Below are positions 24,175-35,366 of a stretch of 64,000 nucleotides of DNA, piece after piece (positions within the stretch are counted from its first letter, which is position 1; each line of letters starts with the position of its first letter). This DNA comes from Charina bottae (taxonomy: Eukaryota; Chordata; Lepidosauria; Squamata; Charinaidae). The translations under genes and the position numbers were made by a program. The notes beneath the pieces were generated by a model. The model did not search any database, was not told the DNA's origin, and saw only the letters and a program-made list of their open reading frames with translations. The stretch lies in contig JALMGJ010000018.1 in assembly GCA_023362775.1 (NCBI GenBank), positions 20,999,105-21,063,104 of the forward strand, read 5' to 3'.

Positions 24175-24309
24175 CAGTGTTTCTCAACCTTGACGACTTG
24201 AAGATGGGTGGACTTCAACTCCCAGAGTTCCCCAGCCAGCATATCCCAGGGAATTCTGGGAGTTGAAGTCCACATGCCTTAAAGTTGCCAAGGCATGTGG
24301 ACTTCACTG
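24175..24309 (+). mobile_element. hAT-like palindromic MITE, altered right end
   Basis: The left arm and centre are normal. The right end reads AAGGCATGTGGACTTCACTG instead of GGTTGAGAAACACTG, as if a piece of arm sequence was copied into the terminus. Confidence 0.65.
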
Positions 24310-25735
24310 CTCTAGGCTGTCATTTTGAAGAGTCAACTGGTCCTCCAACTTGCAAATGGTCAGCTGACTCTGGAAGTTGATGAGGGCACACCGAGCTGTA
24401 TACAACCTTTGTAGGCAAGCCACAACTTCCATCTCAGTCACTTGTCGCCTGGCTGTGTGAGGGCCTGGCCTGGCTGGCTGTTATATTTTCCTGAGCGCCA
24501 CCTTGGAGGGTGATCTTCCTGGTCTCGAACTCGTGTTCTGTTACTCCGTCCACGGGCTGCTGCAATTGGGCTTTGTTCTTCTGCCATGCTCTGACTCCAC
24601 ATTTGCCAAAGACCCAAGTTCCCCATTGAGAAAAGTTTGGTTCTAGGAAGTGAATAATGCTGCTTGAGTATCTTATCTTTGTTTCTGGGTTTGTCATCGT
24701 GAGGAAGACACGATGGATGTGGAAAAGTTCTCTAATGACTTTCTTGGCAATAAGGATTTCACAAGGCACTATCTATGCATTTCCAAAACCATCCATAGAA
24801 ACTCTGGCTTTGTCTGAAAAAAGAATTTTCCCCAGAGATTCTTAAAAATTTCTATTCTCCCCTTTTATCTTGTTCTGTACTTTTCTATTCCCAAACCTCT
24901 GCAGACTTGGAACACAAATACATCCCTGGTCACAACATCTGGATTCAAGTCTGGCCATTGGAGCCCACTAGATTGAGAAATCAGAGCCCAGAATCTAACA
25001 ATCAAACGCTGGTAATTATGACATCAAATAGATAAGAAAGGAGCAACTGATTGGCGATTTCATTTGCTTCTGTAAATCTATTTCTCTCCAATTAGTTAAA
25101 ATGGCACCTTACGTTATGTTCTCCAAATATCACATGTATTATTATGTAAAGGTTGAGTTAGTCATTATGTTCGAAAAGGTCAGGGCTTGAATTTAATGCC
25201 GAAGAGAGACGGTGCCTCCTGTCAGCATTTGGTAATTACTATGCAGCACGTTAACTGGACTTCAGTTCAGAAGGATTACGGTGTCCCACTTGTCATGAGG
25301 CTGGTCTCTGGTTGGCTGGTCAAACACCGTGTTCCAGGATGCTCTGAAAGGCAACAGATCCTCCTCGGCTGCATTTAAACCAGAGCATTAAATTGACATT
25401 ATCTGTGGTGCCATAAATATTCAGAATATTTCTGTTAGGAATCAGGGTAGTCGTTGAAGGAGAAAAGAGCCTTTGATCTCAACGGAGGTGGAGGGGTACT
25501 TCACACGGGAGAAATGTTCCTTTAAAAATATGGGGGACCAAACTAGGATCCGCCACTACCTGGTCCATGGGAGAGCGTGTCTGCGAGACATAGGAGCAAC
25601 TGGGGAATCTAGAGGGAAAACGCGCACAATACCCCTTGCTCTTCCTCAGTATTGGTGGGAGGGAAAGGGCATGTGGACAATGTTATTCTATGGTTTTGCC
25701 ATTAGGTGGCGCTGTTTGAGAAAGACAAGGGCTGA

Positions 25736-25888
25736 GTGCGCACAGCATGCTAAGCATTGTTTTGTAAAGCCTGACCACTGCGGTTTGCTCACCATGGTTT
25801 ATCACTGTGTTCTGCAAAATCAACCAATGGGGATCTAATGGAGCCATGGCAAAGCAAATAATGCTTTGATATGGTGTGTGCACCCTGT
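25736..25888 (+). mobile_element. Candidate MITE of the GGTTCACACAT type
   Basis: GTGCGCACAGCATGCTAAGC at the left and, reverse-complemented, GTGCACACACCATATCAAAG at the right form an imperfect inverted repeat similar in plan to 12319. No clear duplication. Confidence 0.4.
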
Positions 25889-27680
25889 GAGTCCTCCACC
25901 GCAACTCGTATCTGAGGATTTCCTTATTTGCTGGCCCTTCCCACTACCACCCAGACACCTCTTCTGCTCATTTTTTCCATGGGCCTGACATAGACTGTGA
26001 CTCAACTTTAGCTTTTTAATGGAACGTGGCGAAAAAGAATTAACACTGCTTTTAAAGGAAAACTATTCTTGGCCCCGTACAGCTGAACTGTCAGCCTCGG
26101 TTGCAATGCTAATTTTAGCCGCCTGCTGGTAATGCCACCTATTCGCTTGGCCCCTGATGGCGTTCTGTAATCCAGAGAATTCCACTGCACGTTTTGACCA
26201 AGAAAAAAAATGGATTGCATGTTATTTTACAAAAGAATTATTCCCAAACGTGAATGCAGGAAAGGGGCTTCAGATAGTATGGAAGGAGGAGGGGGTTGGA
26301 AAGAAAGGAGAGTAACTATTCCAGTGGGACTGTATTTGTAACTGTAAGCTAAGTGGGCAGGGGATTTCAGGGGAGAATCAGCGAAGAAGGACAGAAGTTG
26401 AACCTTCTGGGCAGGGATGACTCTCAGAGGACACACCAGCCAGTCAGCTGCAGAGGGAAAGCTTGGCTGGCCAGCCACAACTGAATCCTCTGCCACCTAG
26501 TGACAAGACTATAGTATGACAGTGTCCACCCAACCCCACTTTTAAATAAATCAGTTGAATAAATGGGTGCAGTTGAAACATTTAATAAAATGATTTGCAT
26601 CATTTGTTTGGCATGCCTCCAGATCTGGAAGGCTTCCAAATCACTTGACTGGAATGATTGACACACTGAATCTCAGGGGTGGCTCAGCAAATTTTCCAGA
26701 AAAGCTATGTATATTTCCAGATAATTTACTGTACACCTCTTTGAGATGTTTGAAATCGGAGGTGTTGTAGGAATGTTTTAAATAAATAAGTGAAATATTG
26801 TGTGTGCCTTTGCCATTGCATTTTCTCAGAGAAGAAGAAAATGTTCTCAGTTGATTGGTAAAAGTTCTCTATTTGGCTTCAATAGATAACCATAAGCATT
26901 TCCCAGTTTTTCCCCACAATAACTAAGCTGGCAAATCTTTCCTCTATCAAGACTGATTTAACAACAACAACAACAAAAACACCCAACCTCTCTGTCTCCC
27001 TGTCCTGGTTCTACATTCCCACACCAAATTGCAATTACTACAGAAACGTTCATAGCTTCTTTTTAGCTTGGTTGTCTTTGAGAAGTGACTTTCTTCCAGG
27101 GCAGGTGATGCCGGAATGAGATTTTTTCTGCAAGGTTAGAATGGCTGCTCCAATTCATCTTGCCATTAGCAATTTTCCTGGGCTGTGTGTGACAGCTCTC
27201 ACTAGGGTTGAAAAAGCAGAATGTGGGTCATTCAGCCTTCAGGTTTCCTTTGATGTACTGCCAGCTCTGTCTCCCTGTTGACTCTAGAGGAGCAAGAGGC
27301 TGCTGGTAATAGGGCAAAAGTTGGAAAGTTTTGCTGCCGTAATCTGGGTTACGTTGTCGAGTTATGAGTTTTATCTGGCAGATCAAACGGATCCAAAGTG
27401 TATTTGCCAGTTGTGCAAGAAGGTTGTGGCGTGTAATGTTAGCCAAGGGAAGAATCCTGGAGGTCTGTAGGAGCAGCCCCAGGTGACCATATAATGTTGA
27501 CTTCTTAATGCACCTGGGACCAGCTGCAAGACTTGACTTGTGGTCTACGGAGTAAGGTGGTCACACTGAAAGCAGCTTCTCCCAGACCGGAGGTTGCTGG
27601 GTGGGCTAGATGCCTAGCTACTTGGAGGACACCAGTTTGAGGAATAACAACATTTTCTTTAGGTCACTTACTGTCTACTT

Positions 27681-27909
27681 CAGGGCTTTCCAAAGTGCCG
27701 CCGCTGGTGACACATGGTGGCGGTGCGGGGGGGCGTGCGGCGGTGTGGGGGGGCGAGCTGCGGCAGCCTCCGCTAAAACGCGGAAGCACTGATCCCGTGC
27801 CGCTGCCGCTGTGCATGCGCGCGCCGCCGCTTCCGGGTGGTGTGGCGACACACCACGCTGTGTGTGGCGACAGACTTTTGTGTTGCGACACACAGTTTGG
27901 AAAGCTCTG
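27681..27909 (+). mobile_element. Third hAT-like family, copy 1 (229 bp)
   Basis: Ends CAGGGCTTTCCAAAGTG and CAGTTTGGAAAGCTCTG. Perfect 8-bp duplication GTCTACTT (27673-27680, 27910-27917). The interior is GC-rich with GGCGGTG runs and 'gcgacacac' motifs. Confidence 0.85.
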
Positions 27910-27992
27910 GTCTACTTCATGTTGGTATTTGGTTAGACCTTAATGTCTTTGCTGGAGATGCTCTGTTTTCCCGGATTGTAATGGAACAATAA

Positions 27993-28244
27993 GGGGCGTG
28001 GTGGCTCAGCAGGTAAGACGCCAGGTTTGTCGATCGGAAGATCGCACGTTTGGAGGTTCGAATCCCTAGCCCTGCGTGTGGAGTGAGCTCCCGCACTAGC
28101 TCCAGCTCTTGCCAACCTAGCAATTCGAAAGCATGCAAATGCAAGTAGATGAATAGGTACCACTTCGCTGGGTAGGTACAACGCTGGCTCTTCGGCTAAC
28201 AAACGGAGATGAGCACCGGCCCCTAGAGTCGGACACGACTGCAC
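27993..28244 (+). mobile_element. tRNA-derived SINE (Sauria-like), internally deleted
   Basis: GGGGCGTGGTGGCTCAGC start with A box (TGGCTCAGCAGG) and exact B box (GGTTCGAATCC). About 55 bases are missing after GGTAGGTACAACGC relative to the full copies. It ends GTCGGACACGACTGCACAA and runs straight into a LINE tail. Confidence 0.85.
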
Positions 28245-28248
28245 AAAT

Positions 28249-28564
28249 GGAATATGCTGCCCCCGGAGGTGAGGCAGGCCCCATCGCTCCCGGCCTTCAG
28301 AAAGAACTTAAAGACCTGGTTCTGCCGCCTTGCGTGGGAGGGGGGGGGAACAGCTCCTCTTGGGGATGGCTGGTGCCATAGAGCCCTTTTAAACATCGAC
28401 CCAGCAAATCTTGGATTTTGTATTTAAATGTATTGTATTGGAGAATATTTATATACGTTGTTTTAATTGTTGAATTTTAACTCTCGATTTTTTGTAAACC
28501 GCCCAGAGTTCCCTTGCGGGGAGATGGTGCGGTAAATACAAGTCGAATTATAAATAAATAAATA
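28249..28564 (+). mobile_element. LINE 3' end with AAAT tail (squamate family)
   Basis: Contains AAAGACCTGGTTCTGCCGCC, a long AT-rich linker, TTTTGTAAACCGCCCAGAGT and ends in (AAAT)n. The same block order is found on the minus strand at 59251-59670. Possibly CR1/L2-group; family not certain. Confidence 0.65.
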
Positions 28565-30265
28565 AATGTATTTTGGTGGCCTTCTTTTATTTTAGTAAAA
28601 TCACCCTTCTGTTATATTAAGCAGGCATTCTTTATCCTACGTTGCAAGATTTGTTTTCCTTGTCCTTTAATTCTTTTTTGGAAGATGCAACTGGGTAATG
28701 ATGATGGTCCAAGAAAACGTAAACATTTCAGAAGGCACTATATTCAGATTTGCCAACTGTATCCTCAGGCATAGCAAAATTACTTTCTGTGAATGGTTCC
28801 AGGAAGATGCAGGCCTGCACAGAAGCGCATATAAATTAAAGGGTGCGTGTGTGTTTTAGTGTGCAAGGGTCTGTAGAATACATAGAAGGATCCTATGGGT
28901 TTTTCCTGCTGTTCTCAATTTTGCATTCTGTATCATTGCCAATTGTTGTTGCTAATATCCCATGAAATCCAATTGCACAATAGAGTGAATGTCTCAACTT
29001 TCCCTCTGCAAAGTTTGTAACCCATAATCCTGCACGAATCATTAGCTGAGTCAGTGAATGGAATGAAAAGCATTCCGCTCTCCTCAGTTCTTCTCCTGAC
29101 AAATAATCAACATTTTACATAACACCGAACTTACTGCAGATATATATGCATCGCTGATGGACAATGAGGTCCCTAGGAAAACATAACTAGCTCATCCGTC
29201 TTGTTTTGCTCAGTCAGTTTGCATTTCAGGCATCTTTCATTGCACAACCCATTGCTCTGACCAAGGAGTCTTCAGAAAATTTCAGAAAAATGATGCCTCA
29301 TCTTCTGTTGCTAACGGTTTGGGTGCGGAGAATGCAGGCATCTCGCCGGCATCAATCATTTTGGTTCTTTCTGCAAGTTCCTTAAGCAAAATAATATGCA
29401 ACGTTTTGCCTTTTCCCCCCTTGATTTAGCAAAAGCTTGGCATGGGTAGTAAAATGAGATCCCCATCTCTCCAAATGGTTGCACTCAAACACCCTACAGA
29501 ATACAAGCAACATCTCTGCATATAAATTTGTGACAGCTTTGCTGGAGAAATTTCCTTCTGGAGGCCTTTGTTTGCCCAAGATCTCTGTCGGCATATAAAC
29601 TTGGTTCTGTCAGCAGAGAAATAAGTTCCATTGGGTGTAAATAAGATTTTTGCGCCACGTTAATATTTGCTTGAAAATGCTCATGCAGTGACGCATTTGT
29701 TCTCGAAGAATTCGATGTACGTCCGTGTGTACAGTTACACGCACACCCATGTAAATTTTCAATGGATGATCTTTCTCAACCAAGTATTTTTCCTCACTTT
29801 TTCCTTGCTCAGCAGACACAATGAATCATTCATCAGCTGGGAGGAGTGTTAATTGAGTCTAATTATAGCCTCTTTGGGCACACTGAAAACACCTCACAAA
29901 ATATGCCTTAAGGGTCACGGAGTGACAGATTTGACTGACCGTCAAAATCCGCCACTCCCTTGGAGGTTAAGGCAGGAGAGATGAACCTGTTCGCCTCTGC
30001 TAGTCTTAAGTTCTGGCGAGGGGCCCGTTGCCCTTCCCATTTTTGTGGCAGGTGCCCGGGGTGGGGCTGGGCAAGGAACAGCAGAGCTCTTTCTTTCATG
30101 TCCACATTCGTTTCTCAGGGTAAGTTGAAGGCTACCTGAAAGACAGGGAGTAAATAAATCTAGGGAACAAAAAGCTGTTAATGGCTCTTAATTATGAACC
30201 CCAGTAAAGTTTCCAGGAGGGAGAGAAAGACAGTTTTGGGGGATGATGGATTCTCCCCTCATACC

Positions 30266-30269
30266 CATC

Positions 30270-30304
<35 letters not shown>

Positions 30305-30580
30305 TTTCAATTTAGGCACCAGCTGACTGTGGGCAGCTTGCAATATATTACCATAAAAATCCAGTACAAACCCAAACAAGATGGGGTCCAGTCAGTCCAT
30401 ACAGACAGAAACAAAAATAACAAAAACACACCCAACAAGGGGCCCCATTTGTATCAACTCAAGGCCCGTGAGAACAACTGGACCTTCAGGGCTTTACAGA
30501 ACACCAACTTCTTGGGACTTTCTAGGTCCTGGATTTATCGGTGGGAAACGGGAGGCTAAACCAGAGAGAGGCGGGGTGGG
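30266..30580 (-). mobile_element. LINE 3' end, minus strand, starting at a (TTTA)n microsatellite
   Basis: (TTTA)n at 30268-30307, then GACTGTGGGCAGCTTGCAAT and GACCTTCAGGGCTTTACAGA. This is the reverse complement of the same LINE tail plan as 28249, more diverged. Confidence 0.55.
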
Positions 30581-31228
30581 TCAAAATGGTGAAGTCCCCC
30601 TTGGGTTGAGTTTGTCTCCTGGTTGCTCCCTGGACACATCCTTAGCCGCCGCCTTTTTCTGGTTTTTTCCAATCTAACCTGTTCCTCATGGTCTCCATCC
30701 AAGGAGTAATCCTGCTTAGCTTTGTAAAATCAGCTAAAGGCTTCTGCTATCCCATCCAGTTTTAGTCCTACCAATGGAAGCCATGGTTTCAGGTCACCTG
30801 CATGCCAGGACTTCCCTCCCTCCCTCCTCCTCTTTTATCCCCACAGCTGATGGCGTTCTTGGGCTCCATCTCGAACTGTAGATGTTCTCCTGAAATGCTT
30901 CCCAGGGGGTCGGGTGGGGCAGTGGCTGCTTCCCACCACGTCGTCAACCAAGTTCCATTTATCTCCCCACACCAGTACTTCAAAATTCATTATAAACTTG
31001 GCGAAACAAATTGTACCTGTTAAAAAGGCACACTTGAAACAAATTACACTCCTACAATAGCTAATGATGCTGTGGCCCGCAGGCAGTTGATAACATTTGG
31101 GGAGTTTGCTCAAAGTGCTCATGTGGGGGGAGGGTCAGAATTTGTCAGAAAGCCCCCCTCCTCCTCTTTTGTCACACATTGGAGGTAGGGGAGGTTGTAT
31201 TTGAACCTGCTCCTTTGCATCCATGGAT

Positions 31229-31282
31229 CAGTGTATTTTTGAGGTCCACGCATCTTAAAGTTGCCAAGATTGAGAAACACTG
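31229..31282 (+). mobile_element. Minimal (54-bp) hAT-like MITE
   Basis: CAGTGTATTTTTGAGG joins directly to the right arm GTCCACGCATCTTAAAGTTG ... TTGAGAAACACTG. Flanks CCATGGAT and CCAGGGAT agree at 7 of 8. Almost all of the left arm and centre is missing. Confidence 0.7.
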
Positions 31283-32029
31283 CCAGGGATGAAGCCTTGT
31301 AATTCTGTACAAAATGGATGCAGAAAGGTTTTATCCAACTTGGGCACTTTCTCATTCAGGTCAGCAGCCCCTGAGACTCCGAAGCTGTTCCGGAACTCCT
31401 CCAAGAAAAACAGAATCTGCCCCATGAAGCAAGAAACCACAAGTAGGCCATGATTTTTCTTTAAAATGGTGCAGCCAACGCCAGGAACCCAACGCTGCAA
31501 GAGGAAAGCTTAGCCAGGGTTGGGAGAGAAGCTTGAACTCTCTTAGGAGCTGCTGAACCACACAGGATGCTTGGAATCGCTTGCACTGACGATGTCGCCT
31601 AGCTGGGTAATGAAACGTCCGCAAGCCAGCAACCCAGCTCAGAGAGCACCAAGGACTCCACAGTTCAACCCTGAGCTACAGAGATTCTCTTCTATTGTTA
31701 CCAACAGCTCTCTGCTGGCAGGGATGGAACTAGGGTCTGTGTCACCCGGGGCAAACATGGATTCCGTGCCCCCCCCCCGGATTATTTTGGCACCCCCCGA
31801 GCGTCATTTTGGCGCCCCCCCCCAGTGCGGCGTCCGGGGCACATGCCCCGCTTGCCCCCCCAGTTGCCGCCCTGTCTGCTGGTGTGTCTTGGTTGGACAG
31901 GTTCTGCTTGAAAGGAGCGGTGGTGTGGTTAGGAGTCCTAAGCCGTGGGCTACATCAAGGAGTTCCCCTGCTGAGAAGGGACTAAATTTGGGATGGTCTC
32001 AATTATAATTATAGGGCTATAATTTAGGT

Positions 32030-32359
32030 GGGGGGCGTGCTGGCTCAGCGGGTAAGACGCCAGGCTTGTCAATCAGAAGATCGCAAGTTCGGAGGTTCGA
32101 ATCCCTAGTCCCACATGACGGAGTGAGCTCCCGCACTCGCCCCAGCTCTTGCCAACCTAGCAACTCGAAAGCATGCAAATGCAAGTAGATGAATAGGTAC
32201 CACTTTGGTGGGAAGGTAACAGCGTTCCGTGCATGTCATTCGGCCACATGACCATGGAAGCGTCTTTGGACAACGCTGGCTCCTAACAAACGGAGATGAG
32301 CACTGGCCCCTAGAGTCGGACACGACTGCACAAATGTGCGGGGGGAACCTTTACCTTTT
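32030..32359 (+). mobile_element. tRNA-derived SINE (Sauria-like), full length
   Basis: GGGGCGTGCTGGCTCAGCGG head with A and B boxes, a unique body, and 3' end GAGTCGGACACGACTGCAC followed by ACCTTTACCTTTTT. The target duplication TATAATTTAGGT is exact on both sides (32018-32029 and 32360-32371). The 3' end matches the Bov-B tail, the probable partner LINE. Confidence 0.9.
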
Positions 32360-33893
32360 TATAATTTAGGTTTGGGTCGCCCTGTGGCTCAGACCCAGAG
32401 ATGGACGCAGATGAAGCATGGTGGCATTCCTCCTTGCCCAGAGTCCCTTCACCTTTCTAACTATTCCCCCCAGGATGAATGGCCTCCATGTCAGGATGGT
32501 TCCCCCACATTCTATTTCTCGTCCAAATGCAAAGAAATTAATTTTCTGGACATAATTTCAAGGCCTCTGGGACATTACCAGGAGGAGAGTAAAAATAGAC
32601 GGTCATTATGAGTCAGGTAACGCGGACAAGTGTGACTAATAACCGGAGTGTCATTGATTTAATAATCTAATATAACGTCTCTGCACGCTCGGCGTTTGGG
32701 CTCGCCAAGAACAGATAAAGATTTAAGCCTGCCTGCAGCGGGGGATTAGACTCACCAGCTCGGCTTACAGGTTTCCTGTCATGTCCGGTGGAGGGTGGGA
32801 TATGCAATCTGTTGCCGGATTCCCGAATGAGACAACTGAGCTTGGAGCACATTCTGGATTACCCTGACACCTGGAGGTGCAAGGAGAGAAAGGCCGGAGA
32901 GATGTGGATCTGTGGTGGCTGCCAGTTTGGCGTCCCTTTGATTTGAATTAACTTCACACCTCAGTAGATGCACCAGGGGGTGGGCATCAGATCTTAGAGC
33001 CCCCCAAACCAGCTTATGAAATTCAGCTTATTTTATTTTTGTATTAAAAGAACAAGCGAGCAGGATAACCTTCCTCCAGGATTGATGCATTAAAACCTGG
33101 GATTTGCTTATTTTGATTGAAAAGAGCCTCTCGCGCGAAACCTCCAAGGCCCAAATTTCAGCCGTGTTCCTCTGTTTGAAGCATCCTTGTATCTGTGTTT
33201 GCTAAACTTCCTCAGCTGGGATTTCCTTGGATAGAGGATCCAACCTTTGCGGTGGCATTTCGTTCTTTGAAGATGGTCTGTGCAGTACATCCTGGGACTG
33301 CTTGAAAAACCCCACCCTATTTCACCACAATGTGTAATTAACTGGCGGGCATGATGCTGGGAAGGGTGGTTTTTAACAGGGATCCAGAGCAAGGACGAAG
33401 CAGGCGAAGGCTGTCAGAGGCACCCCTGCTTTGCCTTCACGAGCCTCAGTTTCCCTCTCTGTGACACTGGTTGGAAGAGGAACCTGCCACCATCATCTCA
33501 TTTTCCTGCCAGGTCTCCTCTTTCAGAATGATTGCCCCGCAGTCTTATAAAATGAGCCCACGGGAAGGAAACTAATATCATTATAAATCTCCTGGATGGT
33601 AGCAGAGTGAAATAAACAGGAGTAAATAACACCAGGGGGACGGGCATCCTGTTTATCTCACCGCCATAAACTCCAGCGGCAGCCAGAGTGATGGACAAAA
33701 CAACGTTTAAGCAAAGGAGGGGGAACCAGTAAGTATACTTTAAAAACTTGTAAAGCTTCACCATTCAATATAAATCTCTGCTGGAGAAGGCGAGGGTGGA
33801 AGCGCTGAGATGAGCAAAAATGGCAGGCGTGCATCTTCTGCCGGTGGGGGAGAAGGGCAGTTCTCAAATTGTGGGCCTGTATATACCCTAAAC

Positions 33894-34076
33894 TAGGGTT
33901 TAGGCAACTTTAAGATACGTGGACCAACTCTCAGAAATCCCTAGCCAGTATGTATGGACTTCAACTCCCAGAATTCCCCAGCCAGCAGGTATGGACTTCA
34001 ACTCCAGAATGCTGGCTGGGGAATTCTGGGAATTGAAATCCACACATCTTAAAGTTGCCGAGGTTAGGAAGCACTG
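33894..34076 (+). mobile_element. hAT-like MITE with repeated arm segments
   Basis: Between a degraded left end (TAGGGTTTAGGCAACTTTAAG) and a right end (GAGGTTAGGAAGCACTG), the arm segment TATGGACTTCAACTCC occurs twice in tandem before the right arm. Flanks CCCTAAAC and TCCTAAAG agree at 6 of 8. Confidence 0.65.
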
Positions 34077-34330
34077 TCCTAAAGAATCTGCTGGGCCAAG
34101 ATAAACAAGCTAATTATAATGTTTAATAGGCCTGCTCAGAAAATGTATATGTGGGTCTATTCAGATGTAAGCCCATAACTTATTTCCAAAATGTGGCGAG
34201 ATGAGAGCAGCTTAAGATACAGGATTACCTACATGATTGCTTGACTGGAGTCGCAGGAGAAAGCAACATCTGCTCGCGTGAGATGTTCTGTTCCTGCCAA
34301 TTGCCTTCCAGACACCTCCATTGATAATTT

Positions 34331-34346
34331 CCCCCCCCCCCCCCCC
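34331..34346. repeat. Poly(C) tract, 16 bases
   Basis: Uninterrupted C run; see also 6820-6836. Confidence 0.95.
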
Positions 34347-34474
34347 GTTATGATGCCAAGAGGTGGAGAAGTAGAAAGCTGTACTGTGACTCAGGAAGAG
34401 ATACGGAGCATCCCTTGGCCAACAGCCCACGTGGGTTTGAGTGTCTCCATCTGTGGTGGATTTGTGGAATGTCG

Positions 34475-34526
34475 ATGTAGGGAGTAGCTCGTGTCCCCTT
34501 TGGAGGACACGAGCTACTCCCTACAT
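34475..34526. repeat. Perfect 22-bp inverted repeat (hairpin) with 8-base loop
   Basis: The arm 34475-34496 (ATGTAGGGAGTAGCTCGTGT + CC) pairs without mismatch to 34505-34526. The loop is CCTTTGGA. Pairing does not extend beyond the arms and no known element is recognised. Confidence 0.95.
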
Positions 34527-34599
34527 GGAGAGACTTCAGGGCTGTTTGATGGGAGGCCAGCCCCACTTTTCCTCAAAGCTCACGTACCCAGAGCCATAA

Positions 34600-34937
34600 C
34601 ATCCCAGTCAGATGAGGTGTGGGGCCGGACCTTTTGGGGGGCTACAGCCCACCTGTGGAATCCTCTCCAGAGGAGCGTTGGGTAGACTTTTGTTCCTGCT
34701 GTCCGTGGTACTGAAACACATTTATGCCATTGGGATGATTGGAGGGGTGGGGAGGTTGTCCAGGATCCAGGGCCTGGAGTTAATGTGTTTATGAGGGCCC
34801 TGTTGCTTTTCTGTTATTGTCATGGCTGTTTTAGCCTGGGCTGTCTGTGTTGTTTTAGGTTCTTAATGTTTTTACCGCTTTTTAGGTTTTGCAAGCTGCC
34901 CAAAGTCTACTGGGGCGGGCAGCTATAACAAATTTAA

Positions 34938-34976
<39 letters not shown>

Positions 34977-34980
34977 AATG
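34600..34980 (+). mobile_element. LINE 3' end with (TGA)n tail
   Basis: CCCACCTGTGGAATCCTCTC, a T-rich middle, TTTTGCAAGCTGCCCAAAGT and GGGCGGGCAGCTATAACAAA are the same plan as the LINE tail at 28249. The tail grades into a (GAT)n microsatellite at 34938-34976. Confidence 0.55.
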
Positions 34981-35240
34981 CAGAGGAAGATCCATTTGAG
35001 AGAGTTGGTGGGCATAACTGCTGGGCAGTAGAAATGTTCCTGCAAAGCCTGACGCTTTTAAGGCGGGATATAAATTTAACAAATATTCCTGCAGCTGCTG
35101 CCTGTCTAAGTTCAGGTTCAGCATTTTATGCGATGCCCCAAAAGCCAGTGTCTGCTCTCCTGTGGTACCCCAGTGCTGCAACAGGCTCCCCTTGATGCTC
35201 GCTTTGGCAGTAGCACTGCAGTCCTTCTAGCCAGGGCTGT

Positions 35241-35366
35241 CCATGGGGGGTTAAAAAAAACAAGGTGGTGGACACAACCACATGATCAAAATCCCCCTGT
35301 GTAATGCAGTAAAAAGAATTCATTGCATGATTTCCGTCACCATCTTGACTTTTTGGGGGTGGTTAA
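35241..35366 (+). mobile_element. Candidate MITE (GTCAAGATGG ends), copy 1
   Basis: GGGGGGTTAAAAAAAACAAGG at the left, and the reverse complement of the right end (CCACCCCCAAAAAGTCAAGA), form imperfect inverted repeats shared with the copy at 45366. Confidence 0.4.

Larger units (their letters stand above)
20270..27672. other. Intergenic sequence, 20.3-27.7 kb, repeat-poor parts
   Basis: The longest stretches without recognisable repeats are here (20.3-23.0, 24.3-25.7 and 25.9-27.7 kb). Some AT-rich blocks (20740-20980, 23240-23620, 26010-26220) look like candidate conserved non-coding DNA. No exon-like frame found. Confidence 0.5.
28565..33885. other. Intergenic sequence, 28.6-33.9 kb
   Basis: Contains the LINE tail at 30266, the minimal MITE at 31229 and a SINE at 32030. 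31740-31860 is rich in CCCCCC/GGGGC. 33490-33740 is a candidate conserved element. Confidence 0.55.

Noticed and set aside
32030..32110. Functional tRNA gene (A and B boxes)
   Set aside because: The tRNA-like part continues into a SINE body, with Bov-B-like tail and target duplication; no cloverleaf end or terminator at the tRNA boundary.
34882..35181. ORF with a poly-His stretch
   Set aside because: The His run is the translated (GAT)n microsatellite at the LINE tail.
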